Shown here in pieces: positions 1-7,543 of a DNA stretch of 64,000 nucleotides. The stretch comes from Murinocardiopsis flavida. GTDB lineage: Bacteria > Actinomycetota > Actinomycetes > Streptosporangiales > Streptosporangiaceae. Position numbers and translations under genes: made by a program. The notes beneath the pieces are model-generated. The model saw only the letters and a list, made by a program, of their open reading frames with translations, did not search any database and was not told where the DNA came from. Where the stretch lies: assembly GCF_003014485.1 (NCBI RefSeq), contig NZ_PYGA01000002.1, positions 310,001 to 374,000 of the forward strand. Direction: 5' to 3'. Each line of letters starts with the position of its first letter. Position 1 is the first letter of the stretch.

Positions 1-246
1 CACGTAGGACGTCACCAGCCACGGCTGGACGGCACCCGGGGCGGCCTGGATGACGTCGGCGCTGAACGCCCCGCTGACCCGCTGGGCGATGGCGACCTCG
101 CGCGCGAACCGCCGCCGGTAGTCGGACTCCTCGGCGAACTCCGGCCGGATCACCTTGATCGCGACGAGCCGGCCTAATCGGCCGTGGGAATGGGCGCGGC
201 AGATATTACCGTTGCGCGGATCCGGCGGTGCGCGGGGATCCCGCAT
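1..246 (-). pseudogene. 5'-truncated Ser/Thr protein kinase fragment, runs off the left edge
   Basis: Reading leftwards from about 174, the frame encodes GRLVAIKVIRPEFAEE, then a helix with RRRFAREVAIAQRV and GAVQPWLVTSYV. This is the VAIK lysine strand, the alphaC helix and the following strand of a bacterial Hanks-type Ser/Thr kinase. The glycine-rich ATP loop that should precede it is absent. Upstream of 174 the frame continues to an ATG at 246, but that stretch (DPRAPPDPRNGN and so on) does not look like kinase, is less GC-rich and contains a rare TTA codon. I read this as a kinase gene that lost its 5' end through deletion, insertion or a contig join. The rest lies outside the window, so it cannot be judged whether it is otherwise intact. 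No ribosome binding site is convincing at 246. Confidence 0.6.
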
Positions 247-258
247 GCGGCGGGGCTG

Positions 259-771
259 TCAGCCGGCGGCGGCGTTCACCGCGGCGACGACCCCGCTCCA
301 CTTCGGCGGCAGGGACGGGCCGGGCTCGTGGAGGACGTGCACGCCCATACCGCGGAGCGTGCGCAGGGACGCGGCGAACGCCGGGTGCGCGGCGAGTTCG
401 GGCTTGCAGTGCGGGACGACGACGGTGGGCACGCCGTACCCCGCCATCTCGCACAGGACCCCGATGGCGAAGTTGTCGGCGTGCCCGTGCGCGAACTTGT
501 TCACCGAGTTGAAGGTCAGCGGGCAGCCGAGGACGGCGTCCGGCGGGGGCAGGCTCGTGCCGGTGCCGGGCCTGCGGTACTCCAGGCGGACGGGTGTTCC
601 GGCGATGCGCTCCAGCTCGGCGAAGTCGTAGAACGCGGCGCCGGCGGGGGTGCAGACGACCGTGGTCCGCCATCCGTCGTCGACCAGGGCGCGCAGGAGG
701 CCGGGGACGTCCTCGAAGACGTGCGCGCCGGAGACGACGAGGTACAGCTCGCGGCGGGGTTCGGAGGCCAT
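259..771 (-). CDS. flavoprotein-family protein (UbiX/Dfp-like fold)
   Basis: The 170-residue protein starts at ATG 771 with ELYLVVSGAHVFEDVPGLLR, a Rossmann-like first strand of the Flavoprotein family (phosphopantothenoylcysteine decarboxylase, UbiX, EpiD). Later segments CPLTFNSVNKFAHGHADNFA and VPTVVVPHCKPELAAHP match the positions where these proteins bind FMN and form the trimer interface. Which substrate it acts on cannot be told; family members decarboxylate or are orphan FMN-binding enzymes. It lies 68 bp downstream of the merR-like gene on the same strand and may be co-transcribed with it, which would make it a candidate target of that regulator. Confidence 0.7.
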   Translation of the reverse strand: MASEPRRELYLVVSGAHVFEDVPGLLRALVDDGWRTTVVCTPAGAAFYDFAELERIAGTPVRLEYRRPGTGTSLPPPDAVLGCPLTFNSVNKFAHGHADNFAIGVLCEMAGYGVPTVVVPHCKPELAAHPAFAASLRTLRGMGVHVLHEPGPSLPPKWSGVVAAVNAAAG

Positions 772-839
772 GGGCGCCGAGTCTAGCCGCGGCGCCGGGC
801 GCCCGTCTCGGCTGCGGGAGCCGGTGAGGGCGGGGCGCG

Positions 840-1247
840 TCAGCCGTTCTCCAGCACCGCCGGGGAGTCGACGCCGGCGTCGAGCGCGAGGACGCCCTTG
901 TAGTAGTCGATCTTGTGGTGGATGGCGTCCTGTCGGGCGCGCAGCTCCGCGATCCGGTCCGCCAGCCGCTCCGCGTGCGCCTGGAGGACCTCCAGCCGCT
1001 CGGGGACGGTGTGGTCGCCCGCGCGCACCAGTTCGGCGAAGGCGCGCAACCGGGCTATGGGCATGTCGGTGTCGCGCAGGCAGCGGACCAGGTCGAGGAG
1101 TTCGACGTCGGAGGCGCGGTAGCGGCGGTGCCCGCTGGGCGCCCGTTCGACCTGGCTGAGCAGGCCCTCGCGCTCGTAGTAGCGCAGGGTGTCGTGGCTG
1201 AACCCGAACCGGTGCACGATCTCCGCGGGGGTGTAGTGGTCGCTCAT
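840..1247 (-). CDS. MerR-family transcriptional regulator
   Basis: This 135-residue protein opens with the MerR winged helix-turn-helix YTPAEIVHRFGFSHDTLRYY (residues 5-24), then EREGLL and the RYRASDVELLDLVRCLRDT helix, and ends in a coiled-coil dimerisation helix (about 75-115). No cysteine cluster for metal sensing is present, so a metal is an unlikely signal; the class with DTLRYYE and a short C-terminus often controls oxidoreductase genes. The gene has its own MerR-type promoter immediately upstream (19-bp spacer, palindrome 1265-1280), with the predicted transcription start within a base or two of the ATG, so the mRNA is probably leaderless and the gene autoregulated. Size is normal for the family. 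Confidence 0.88.
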   Translation of the reverse strand: MSDHYTPAEIVHRFGFSHDTLRYYEREGLLSQVERAPSGHRRYRASDVELLDLVRCLRDTDMPIARLRAFAELVRAGDHTVPERLEVLQAHAERLADRIAELRARQDAIHHKIDYYKGVLALDAGVDSPAVLENG

Positions 1248-1254
1248 ACCCCCG

Positions 1255-1285
1255 AGCCTGCCCCCTGGAGTGCACTCCAGGTCAA
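1255..1285 (-). promoter_or_regulatory. MerR-type promoter with 19-bp spacer and palindromic operator
   Basis: On the minus strand, TTGACC (1285-1280) is followed by a 19-bp spacer and CAGGCT (1260-1255). The spacer holds the perfect palindrome CTGGAGTGCACTCCAG (1265-1280). A spacer two bases too long with an operator between -35 and -10 is the hallmark of MerR-activated promoters. The -10 element ends about 8 bp before the ATG at 1247. The same half-sites, CTGGAG-N4-CTCCAG, recur in front of the dehydrogenase gene at 43107. Confidence 0.8.
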
Positions 1286-1314
1286 CCCCTGGCGGCGGGG
1301 GACCGCGGCGCGGC

Positions 1315-1938
1315 TCAGGCGCGGCGGCCGGAGATGGCGCCCACGACCGCGCCGGTGAGGTCGGCGACGACGGCGGCCTCGGGGACCTCGGGGTGCTCCA
1401 GCCACCACTCCCCCGCCGCCTGGACCATGCCGATGACCGCGTGCGCCACGATCTGGGCGCGCACCGGGTCGGCGACCTCCTCCTCGGCGGTGAGCATCTC
1501 GGCGAGCTCCTCGCCGAGGCGGCGCACCATCATGCCGACCTCGCCGCGCGTGCGGGGGTCCTCGGCGGTGGCGCGGTGCATCAGGAAGCGGTAGAGGGTG
1601 AGGTTGCGGCGGATCATGCCGAGGTAGGCGGCGACCGTGGCGTAGGCGCGGACGCGGAGGTCGGCGCCGCCGTGGAACTCGGTGCGGACCCGCTCCATGA
1701 GCGGGTCGACGTGGCGTGCGGCGAGCGCGCGGTACAGGCCGCTCTTGTCGCCGAAGTGGCGGTACAGGATGGGTTTGCTGATCCCGGCCTCGGCGGCGAT
1801 CGCCGACATCGACACTTCGGGGCCGTCGCGCTGGATCATGCGGTCGGCGGCGTCGAGGATGGCGCGGCGGCGCTCAGGGTCGCGGCCGCGGGCCGTGCGG
1901 GTGCCCGCGGGGGCGGGGTCGGTTGCCACAGCATCCAA
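1315..1938 (-). CDS. TetR-family transcriptional regulator
   Basis: The 207-residue protein has an N-terminal TetR helix-turn-helix, with ILDAADRMIQRDGPEVSMSA and AGISKPILYRHFGDKSGLYR at about residues 30-70, followed by an all-helical ligand-binding region. The start is uncertain: the frame opens at TTG 1938 with GTG 1929 as an alternative; a TAGCGT box just upstream would give a nearly leaderless transcript. The neighbours are an acyltransferase transcribed in the same direction (upstream) and merR downstream. Ligand and targets cannot be told from the sequence. Confidence 0.85.
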   Translation of the reverse strand: MDAVATDPAPAGTRTARGRDPERRRAILDAADRMIQRDGPEVSMSAIAAEAGISKPILYRHFGDKSGLYRALAARHVDPLMERVRTEFHGGADLRVRAYATVAAYLGMIRRNLTLYRFLMHRATAEDPRTRGEVGMMVRRLGEELAEMLTAEEEVADPVRAQIVAHAVIGMVQAAGEWWLEHPEVPEAAVVADLTGAVVGAISGRRA

Positions 1939-1959
1939 CGCTAGCGCGCCAGGACCGGC

Positions 1960-3087
1960 TCAGACGATGGCGCGCAGCACCGGGATCCGGCGCAGGACGA
2001 CGACGATGGCCGCGCTGACCACCAGCACGACGGCGACGTGGGCCGAGCACATGGCGAGCATGCCCAACGGGGAGTCGGGGATGCCGGTGAGGCCCCGCAG
2101 CGTGCTGAGCACGATCACGTGCACGAGGAACACGCCGAAGCTGAGATCGGACACCGCCTTGAGCCGCCGCCGCGCGGGCCCGGTGTCGCGGTCGGGGTCG
2201 GTGAAGACCCCCCAGCGGCGGCCCAGCGCCCCCAGGAGCAGGAAGGCCGCCACCGACATGACGAACACCGTGGGCGAGAGGTAGTCGAGGATGTAGTCGG
2301 CCTCGCTGCCCCACCCGCCCGTCGCGTCGGCGAGGGCGTGGGCGCCGAACGCGGTGGCAGCGGCCGACCCGGCGACGGCCGCTCCGGCGAACCACATCTG
2401 GCGGCGGTCCAGGACGGTGTCGCGCAGCAGGTAGCCGATCAGGTAGTAGCCGATGTAGGGCAGGAAGCGGGTGACGGCGTTGGGCCCGCCGGCGTCGTCG
2501 AAGGCGACCACGAACTGGTCGGCGACCCCCAGCGCGGACATCAGCAGCGCGAACCACCACAGCATGCGGGTGGGGGCGTGGCGGGTGATGAGCCGCAGGA
2601 AGGGGGTGAGGACGTACAACCCGGCGAGGACGAACAGGAAGTACAGGTGCAGCGCCGGTTCGCCGGAGAGGATGTCGCTGAGGGCGTCGCGCCAGGTGCT
2701 GCCGTCGCGGACGTGCTCCCACGAGAGGTAGACGGCGCTCCACGCCGCGAGGGGGATGCCGATGCGGGAGAACCTGCGGGTGTAGAAGCGGCGCAGCCCT
2801 TCGTCGCGCGGGCGGAGCAGCAGCGCGCCGCTGATCATGATGAAGACGGGGACGCACCAGCGCACCAGGGAGTCGAGGGCGTTGGCGGTCCACCAGGTGG
2901 CGCTGCCCAGATCGGCGTAGGTGGTGACCACGACCGGCGCGAACGCGTGCACGACGAGCACGGCGAGCATCGCGGCGTTGCGGGTGATGTCGAGCCACGC
3001 CGAGGCGGCGGGTGTGGCGGTGCGCGGGGCGGCGCCGACGGGCCGACCGCGTTCGCCGACGGCCAGGGCCGGGGAGGTCGCAGCCAT
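1960..3087 (-). CDS. acyltransferase 3 family integral membrane protein
   Basis: The 375-residue protein begins with WLDITRNAAMLAVLVVHAFA, the first segment of acyltransferase-3 (OafA/WecH-like) enzymes with the conserved R and H, and then alternates charged loops with about ten hydrophobic segments (for example VPVFIMISGALLLRP). The family transfers acetyl or other acyl groups to cell-surface sugars; the substrate here is unknown. I chose ATG 3087 because AAGGACC lies 5-11 bases upstream; an in-frame TTG at 3117 would add ten residues. The stop is 21 bp before the start of the TetR gene, so both may be co-transcribed. Confidence 0.85.
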   Translation of the reverse strand: MAATSPALAVGERGRPVGAAPRTATPAASAWLDITRNAAMLAVLVVHAFAPVVVTTYADLGSATWWTANALDSLVRWCVPVFIMISGALLLRPRDEGLRRFYTRRFSRIGIPLAAWSAVYLSWEHVRDGSTWRDALSDILSGEPALHLYFLFVLAGLYVLTPFLRLITRHAPTRMLWWFALLMSALGVADQFVVAFDDAGGPNAVTRFLPYIGYYLIGYLLRDTVLDRRQMWFAGAAVAGSAAATAFGAHALADATGGWGSEADYILDYLSPTVFVMSVAAFLLLGALGRRWGVFTDPDRDTGPARRRLKAVSDLSFGVFLVHVIVLSTLRGLTGIPDSPLGMLAMCSAHVAVVLVVSAAIVVVLRRIPVLRAIV

Positions 3088-3529
3088 GTCCTGGTCCTTA
3101 CTCGTGATCGACGTCAAAGGCGGATCGAGCGCAGGAGTGCGGTGAGCGGTCGGGCTGGGGGCGGGCGGCTCGGGGCGCGGACTGAGGAATGGATTTCGCC
3201 ATGATATCGCAAACGTTTCGCAATCGTTACAGCTTTCACACGGCGTCCCCAGGAAACTCGAACGGGACCCCCGGCCGGCCCGGCGCCGAAATTACCCCGC
3301 CCAATGGCGGCGCCTTCGCCGCGGCGAGCCGACGCGCGGGATTCGCGGGTGGACCTGCGGCGCAAGCGGGTCCACCCGCCTTTGTAACGTCCACGACCCA
3401 CCGTGACAAATCCATCACCCAGCGCGCCGCGCACCCGGTCGCCGGGCCCAACGGTCCCGGTGCCGGGCCCATCCGGGTTGGGCCGCCGGGCTCATGCGCG
3501 CCGCGGCACCCCGATGCCACGGTGATCCG
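3088..3529. other. intergenic region between divergent genes
   Basis: About 440 bp with no convincing gene. The part near 3195-3240 is AT-richer than its surroundings and carries the palindrome described separately at 3208-3221; it is the likely promoter region of the acyltransferase gene. Nothing else stands out. Confidence 0.5.
3208..3221. promoter_or_regulatory. LacI-type operator-like palindrome
   Basis: CGCAAACGTTTCGC is a near-perfect palindrome around the core AAACGTTT, with a central CG as in operators of LacI/GalR-family repressors. It lies 121 bp upstream of the acyltransferase start (3087, minus strand). No LacI-family gene is present in the window. Confidence 0.35.
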
Positions 3530-3988
3530 ATGGATTCGACAGTGAACACGAACAAGCGCAGGGCCGCCGCCGGCGCGGTCGCCGGCGCACTCGGCGGCGC
3601 CGCCGCCTACTTCACCACCCAGCAACTCCAGACCCTGCTGGCGGCCACGGGCGGCGCCTCGGCGGCCGACCCCGGCACCGGACTCCTCATGACCGCGCTG
3701 CGGCTGCTCCTCGCCGCCTCGGCGGCGTTCCTGCTGCTGTGGTGGATGGGGGTGCCCGGCGCCGCGCTGGGCGCCCCGTTCGCGCTGCTGCTCCAGCTCG
3801 CCGTCGAGGCCGTGGTGGTCCCCTCGGTGGTGTCCTGGGTCTCAGCGTCCTGGTTCGCCCTGGTGCTCGACTACATACGGCCCGAGGGACCCGTGGTGTT
3901 CGTCGTGCTGCTCGCCGCGGTGATGGCGATCGCGGTGCCGGCCGGTGCCATGGCGGTCGACCGCGAGCGCAGCCCCGCGGCGCGCTGA
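3530..3988 (+). CDS. small integral membrane protein of unknown function
   Basis: The 152-residue protein starts at ATG 3530, with GGTGAT 6-11 bases upstream as a modest ribosome binding site. A short basic N-terminus (NTNKRR) is followed by about four hydrophobic segments (AGAVAGALGGAAAYF, LLLAASAAFLLLWWMG, APFALLLQLAVEAVVV, VVFVVLLAAVMAIAVPAG) and a short charged tail. I do not recognise a family. It stands alone between the acyltransferase on the other strand and the acetyltransferase downstream, with no sign of an operon. Confidence 0.65.
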   Translation: MDSTVNTNKRRAAAGAVAGALGGAAAYFTTQQLQTLLAATGGASAADPGTGLLMTALRLLLAASAAFLLLWWMGVPGAALGAPFALLLQLAVEAVVVPSVVSWVSASWFALVLDYIRPEGPVVFVVLLAAVMAIAVPAGAMAVDRERSPAAR

Positions 3989-4182
3989 CCGCGACGCGAC
4001 GCGACCGCCCCGGGCGCAACCCCGCTCAGCTCCCGTGGCACCGCGCCGCACCCGCGGTCCGCACCGCTCCCGGCCCGGGCGCGCCGAACCCGCCGCCCGC
4101 ACGGTTCGGTGCGGCCGCGCCCGCCGCGAACCCCCCGCCCCGCGGCAGGGCGCCCGGCCGGGCGCGGGCTAGGCTTGCGGCC

Positions 4183-4776
4183 ATGCCCAGTGACACCGTC
4201 GGCACCGCGGCGCCCGTCGTCCTCGACGCCGCGGGCGTCGATGCCGACCCCGAACTCGCCGCCGGGTTCGCCGAGTCCGCGTGGCGGATCCTGGCCGGCC
4301 TGGTCCGGTCGGGTGCCGCCCTCGGCTGGGTCGAGCCGCCCTCGCGTGCCGAGGTGGCCGAACTGCTCGCCGCCGTCGGCGGCGCGGCGCGGGCGGGCGA
4401 CGGCGCGCTGCGCGCCGCCTACGTCGACCGGCGCCTCGTCGGACTGGGCTACTGGCTCCGCTACGCCCGCCCGACCCACCGGCCCCACGCCGACCTGGAG
4501 AAGCTCGCGGTCGACCCCGCCGCCGGCGGCCGCGGCATCGGCCGGGGGCTGACCGCCGCGCTGATCGCCGACGCCCGCGCGGCGGGCGTCGAGGTCCTCA
4601 CGCTCGACGCCCGCGGCGACAACGCCGGCGCGCTGCACCTCTACCGGTCGCTGGGCTTCACCGAGTACGGCCGCCTCCCCCGGTTCGTCGCCGTGGGCGA
4701 GCGCCGCTACGACAAGGTCCTCGTCATGCTGGACCTCCGCGCCGACGGGGCGCCTACCGCACCGGCAGGCCCGTGA
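4183..4776 (+). CDS. GNAT-family N-acetyltransferase
   Basis: The 197-residue protein shows the GNAT core near the C-terminus: ADLEKLAVDPAAGGRGIGRG (about residues 105-124) contains the acetyl-CoA pyrophosphate loop R/Q-x-x-G-x-G, followed by LTLDARGDNAGALHLYRSLG, the usual N-A-L-Y-x-x-x-G-F segment. It would transfer an acetyl group from acetyl-CoA to an amine; the acceptor is unknown. The N-terminal 80 residues are helical and fit the acceptor-binding side. Its 3' end overlaps the convergent acyl-CoA dehydrogenase gene by 23 bp. Confidence 0.85.
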   Translation: MPSDTVGTAAPVVLDAAGVDADPELAAGFAESAWRILAGLVRSGAALGWVEPPSRAEVAELLAAVGGAARAGDGALRAAYVDRRLVGLGYWLRYARPTHRPHADLEKLAVDPAAGGRGIGRGLTAALIADARAAGVEVLTLDARGDNAGALHLYRSLGFTEYGRLPRFVAVGERRYDKVLVMLDLRADGAPTAPAGP

Positions 4777-6001
4777 CCGAGCGGCCGATGATGAGGCGCT
4801 GGATCTCGCTGGCCCCCTCGAACACGGTGAAGATGGCGGCGTCGCGGTGCCAGCGCTCCACGGGGTATTCCCTGGTGTAGCCGTTCCCGCCGAGCAGCCT
4901 GATGGCCTCCTGGGTGACCCAGGTGGCGGTCTCGCTGGCGTACAGCTTGCTCATCGAGCCCTCGGCGTTGCCGAAGTCCTTGTTGGTGCGGCCCATCCAC
5001 GCGGCCCGCCAGACGAGCAGGCGGGCGGCGTCGATGCGGGTCGCCATGTCGGCGAGGGTGAACGCCACCGACTGGTTCTCCGCCAGCGGGCGCCCGAACT
5101 GCTTGCGCACCCCGGTGTAGTCGCGGGCGTACTCGAACGCGGCCCTGGCGCAGCCCACCGCCATGGCGCCCACGGTGGGGCGCGACGCCTCGAAGGTCTT
5201 CATCGCCGCCTGCCCGCCGGAGCTGCGCCCCTCGCGCGCCCTGGCGAGTCGCGCGTCGAGCTTCTCCTTCCCGCCGAGCAGGCAGCGGCCCGGCACCCGC
5301 ACCTCGTCGAGCACCACCTCGGCGGTGTGCGAGGCCCGGATGCCGTGCTTGGCGAACTTCTGCCCCTGCGCGAGCCCGGCGGTGCGCGGGGGGACCACGA
5401 AGCTGGCCTGGCCGCGGGTGCCCAGCTCCGGCTCCACCGAGGCGACCACCACGTGGACGTCGGCGATCCCGCCGTTGGTGGCCCAGGTCTTGGTGCCGCT
5501 GAGGACCCACTCGTCGGTCGCCTCGTCGTAGCGCGCGCGGGTGCGGATGGCGCCGACGTCGCTGCCCGCGTCGGGCTCGGAGGAGCAGAACGCGCCGAGG
5601 CGGATGTCGTCGGGCGTGCCGAACATCTCCGGGACCCACTCCATGAGCTGGTCCTGGGTGCCGTTCGCGGCGACGGAGACGGCGGCGAGGGTGGTGCCCG
5701 TCAGCGCGAGGCCGATGCCGGGGTCGCCCCAGTACAGCTCCTCGTAGACGACGGGGATGCCGATCCCGCTCGGCTCGAACCACTGGTTCGCGAAGAAGTC
5801 CAGGGAGTACAGCCCGATCTTGGCGGCCTCCTGGAGGATCGGCCAGGGCGTCTCCTCGCGCTCGTCCCATTCGGCGGCGGCGGGGCGGATGACGTCGCGG
5901 GCGAACTCGTGGACCCAGTCGCGGATCTGGCGGGTGTCCTCGGAGGGCTCCATGCTGAACACCGGTTCGGCCGGGGTCTCGGATGCGGCGCTGTCGGTCA
6001 T
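4754..6001 (-). CDS. acyl-CoA dehydrogenase
   Basis: The 415-residue protein has the full acyl-CoA dehydrogenase arrangement: helical N-terminus (QIRDWVHEFARDVIRPAAAE), central beta domain with CSSEPDAGSDVGAIRTRA and TKTWATNGGIADVHVV for FAD binding, and C-terminal helices with FGRPLAENQSVAF, LLGGNGYTREYPVERWHRD and FEGASEIQRLIIGRSV. It oxidises an acyl-CoA to the trans-2-enoyl-CoA with FAD and passes electrons to electron-transfer flavoprotein. Chain-length preference cannot be read. ATG 6001 is the start at which the homologous N-terminus begins. A TetR-type palindrome lies 34 bp upstream of the start. Confidence 0.92.
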   Translation of the reverse strand: MTDSAASETPAEPVFSMEPSEDTRQIRDWVHEFARDVIRPAAAEWDEREETPWPILQEAAKIGLYSLDFFANQWFEPSGIGIPVVYEELYWGDPGIGLALTGTTLAAVSVAANGTQDQLMEWVPEMFGTPDDIRLGAFCSSEPDAGSDVGAIRTRARYDEATDEWVLSGTKTWATNGGIADVHVVVASVEPELGTRGQASFVVPPRTAGLAQGQKFAKHGIRASHTAEVVLDEVRVPGRCLLGGKEKLDARLARAREGRSSGGQAAMKTFEASRPTVGAMAVGCARAAFEYARDYTGVRKQFGRPLAENQSVAFTLADMATRIDAARLLVWRAAWMGRTNKDFGNAEGSMSKLYASETATWVTQEAIRLLGGNGYTREYPVERWHRDAAIFTVFEGASEIQRLIIGRSVTGLPVR

Positions 6002-6034
6002 CGGCGGGCGTCCTTCGCTGGAGGGCTGCTGATA

Positions 6035-6051
6035 TGTTACCAACGGTAACA
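6035..6051. promoter_or_regulatory. TetR-type operator upstream of the acyl-CoA dehydrogenase
   Basis: TGTTACC-AAC-GGTAACA is a perfect inverted repeat with 7-bp arms, 34 bp upstream of the dehydrogenase ATG. Such TTACCnnnGGTAA sites are typical of TetR-family repressors of fatty-acid degradation genes in actinobacteria. The regulator is not obviously encoded next door. Confidence 0.6.
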
Positions 6052-6116
6052 CTGAGCCGCCGGGACCGCCATCCGCTCCGGCGCCGACGCCCCGCGCCGC
6101 CGGTACCCCGCGCCCG

Positions 6117-6524
6117 CTACGCCCCGGGCGCGTTGTCGCGCCAGTACGTGCCGAAGCCCCACAGGTTGCCCTCGGGGTCGCGCGCCACGTACTCCCGGGA
6201 CCCGTACTCCTGGTCGGTGGGTGCCACGACGATCTCGGCACCGGCGGCCCGCGTCCGGTCGCAGTGCGCGTCGGGGTCGTCCACGACGACGAACAGCACC
6301 TGCGGATGCGGGTCGACGGCCATCGGGCCGCCCTCGCTCCCGTGCGCCGAGGCGACCATGACGGCGCCGTTGCCCAGACTCAGCTCGGCGTGGTCGACCG
6401 AGGGCCCCTCCTCCGGGTAGCAGACGTCCAGGCGGAACCCGAACGCCCGCACCAGGAACTCCACGCCGGCCCTGCCGTCGCGGTAGCGCAGCACCGGGAA
6501 GATCGTCGGTGTACTCGAACCCAT
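6117..6524 (-). CDS. VOC (glyoxalase/bleomycin-resistance-like) family protein
   Basis: The 135-residue protein is a single two-module VOC unit: IFPVLRYRDGRAGVEFLVRAFGF at the start, VDHAELSLGNGAVMVAS in the middle and REYVARDPEGNLWGFGTYW at the end, the last being the classic D-P-x-G-N closing motif. It belongs to the branch often annotated as glyoxalase or PhnB-like; no activity can be assigned. AAGGAG 6-11 bases before ATG 6524 sets the start. The AraC gene lies upstream in the same direction with a gap of about 115 bp. Confidence 0.85.
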   Translation of the reverse strand: MGSSTPTIFPVLRYRDGRAGVEFLVRAFGFRLDVCYPEEGPSVDHAELSLGNGAVMVASAHGSEGGPMAVDPHPQVLFVVVDDPDAHCDRTRAAGAEIVVAPTDQEYGSREYVARDPEGNLWGFGTYWRDNAPGA

Positions 6525-6640
6525 GACCTGCTCCTTCGCCCGTTCGCGTGAATACGGTGCCCACGCTAGGACGGCACCGGTCCGCGGGATTGGACGAATG
6601 CGACGTGCAGCGTGTCGCCGCAGGGGGCAGGCCGCCGGGG

Positions 6641-7489
6641 TCAGCCGACCGCGCCGGCGATGTCGCGGACGCGCTCGGCGCGCAGAACCGTGGGCGTGCA
6701 CCCGGCGAGCGCGGCGACGTCGCGATTGAGGTGCGCCTGGTCGTAGTAGCCGCACCGCAGCGCGATGTCGGCCAGCGGCGGCGGTTCGGGCGCGTCGATG
6801 AGGTCGAGCGCCGCGCGGAAGCGCAGGATGCGCGCCATCGCCTTGGGCGGCAGGCCGGCCAGTTCGTGGAAGCGCGCGGTGAGGTGGCGGCGGCTGTGCC
6901 CCGTGGCGGCGCACAGCTGGGCGACGGTCGCCCGGCCCGCCGTGCCGTGCAGGATGTCCCACGCCTCGGCCACCATCGGGTGCGGGGCGCGCGGGTCGCG
7001 GCCGGTGCCGAGCCGCGCCAGCAGTGCGGAGTCGAGGATCGCGAAGCGGCGCTCCCACGAGGGGGCCGCGGCGAGGCGCTCGACGAGGCCGCCCGCGCCG
7101 GGCCCGAACGCGTCCTCCAGCGCCACCACCTGCCCGGTGAACGCGCGCGTGGGCAGCCCGAAAAGGGCGGGCACGCCCAGCGGGGTGAGGTTGAGCTCCA
7201 CGCCGCGCTGGGTGCCGGAGTCGGCGGTGAACGCCGCTTCGTCGTGCACCCCCGCGATGAAGGCCGACATCGGGGCGGCGGTGTGGACCGGGTGCGTCCC
7301 CCGCTTGACCCAGCCGACCTCGAAGGCCGGTCCGAGGTTGATGATGACGGTCAGGACGCCGCCGGGCGGCTCGCGCCGCCACAGCGGCCGCCCGAGGTCG
7401 TAGCGGTACCCCCAGTACCCGCGGACGCAGCGCCGCAGGGCCGGATGCGCCGCGCGCCCGGTGATGCGGGCCGACTCCCCCTCAGCCAT
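6641..7489 (-). CDS. AraC-family transcriptional regulator
   Basis: The protein of about 282 residues has a C-terminal AraC double helix-turn-helix: VAQLCAATGHSRRHLTARFH and LPPKAMARILRFRAALDLID, then PLADIALRCGYYDQAHLNRDVAALAGCTP. The N-terminal part (PPGGVLTVIINLGPAF, ALEDAFGPGAGG) looks like the DUF6597/DUF1971-like sensory half seen in similar regulators next to VOC genes. The start is uncertain: ATG 7489, or GTG 7507 six codons upstream; neither has a strong ribosome binding site. It may regulate the adjacent VOC gene. Confidence 0.85.
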   Translation of the reverse strand: MAEGESARITGRAAHPALRRCVRGYWGYRYDLGRPLWRREPPGGVLTVIINLGPAFEVGWVKRGTHPVHTAAPMSAFIAGVHDEAAFTADSGTQRGVELNLTPLGVPALFGLPTRAFTGQVVALEDAFGPGAGGLVERLAAAPSWERRFAILDSALLARLGTGRDPRAPHPMVAEAWDILHGTAGRATVAQLCAATGHSRRHLTARFHELAGLPPKAMARILRFRAALDLIDAPEPPPLADIALRCGYYDQAHLNRDVAALAGCTPTVLRAERVRDIAGAVG

Positions 7490-7543
7490 ACCGCCATTGT
7501 CGCGCACCGCACCGCAGGGCGCGAGGGAACACCCGTACGGAAA

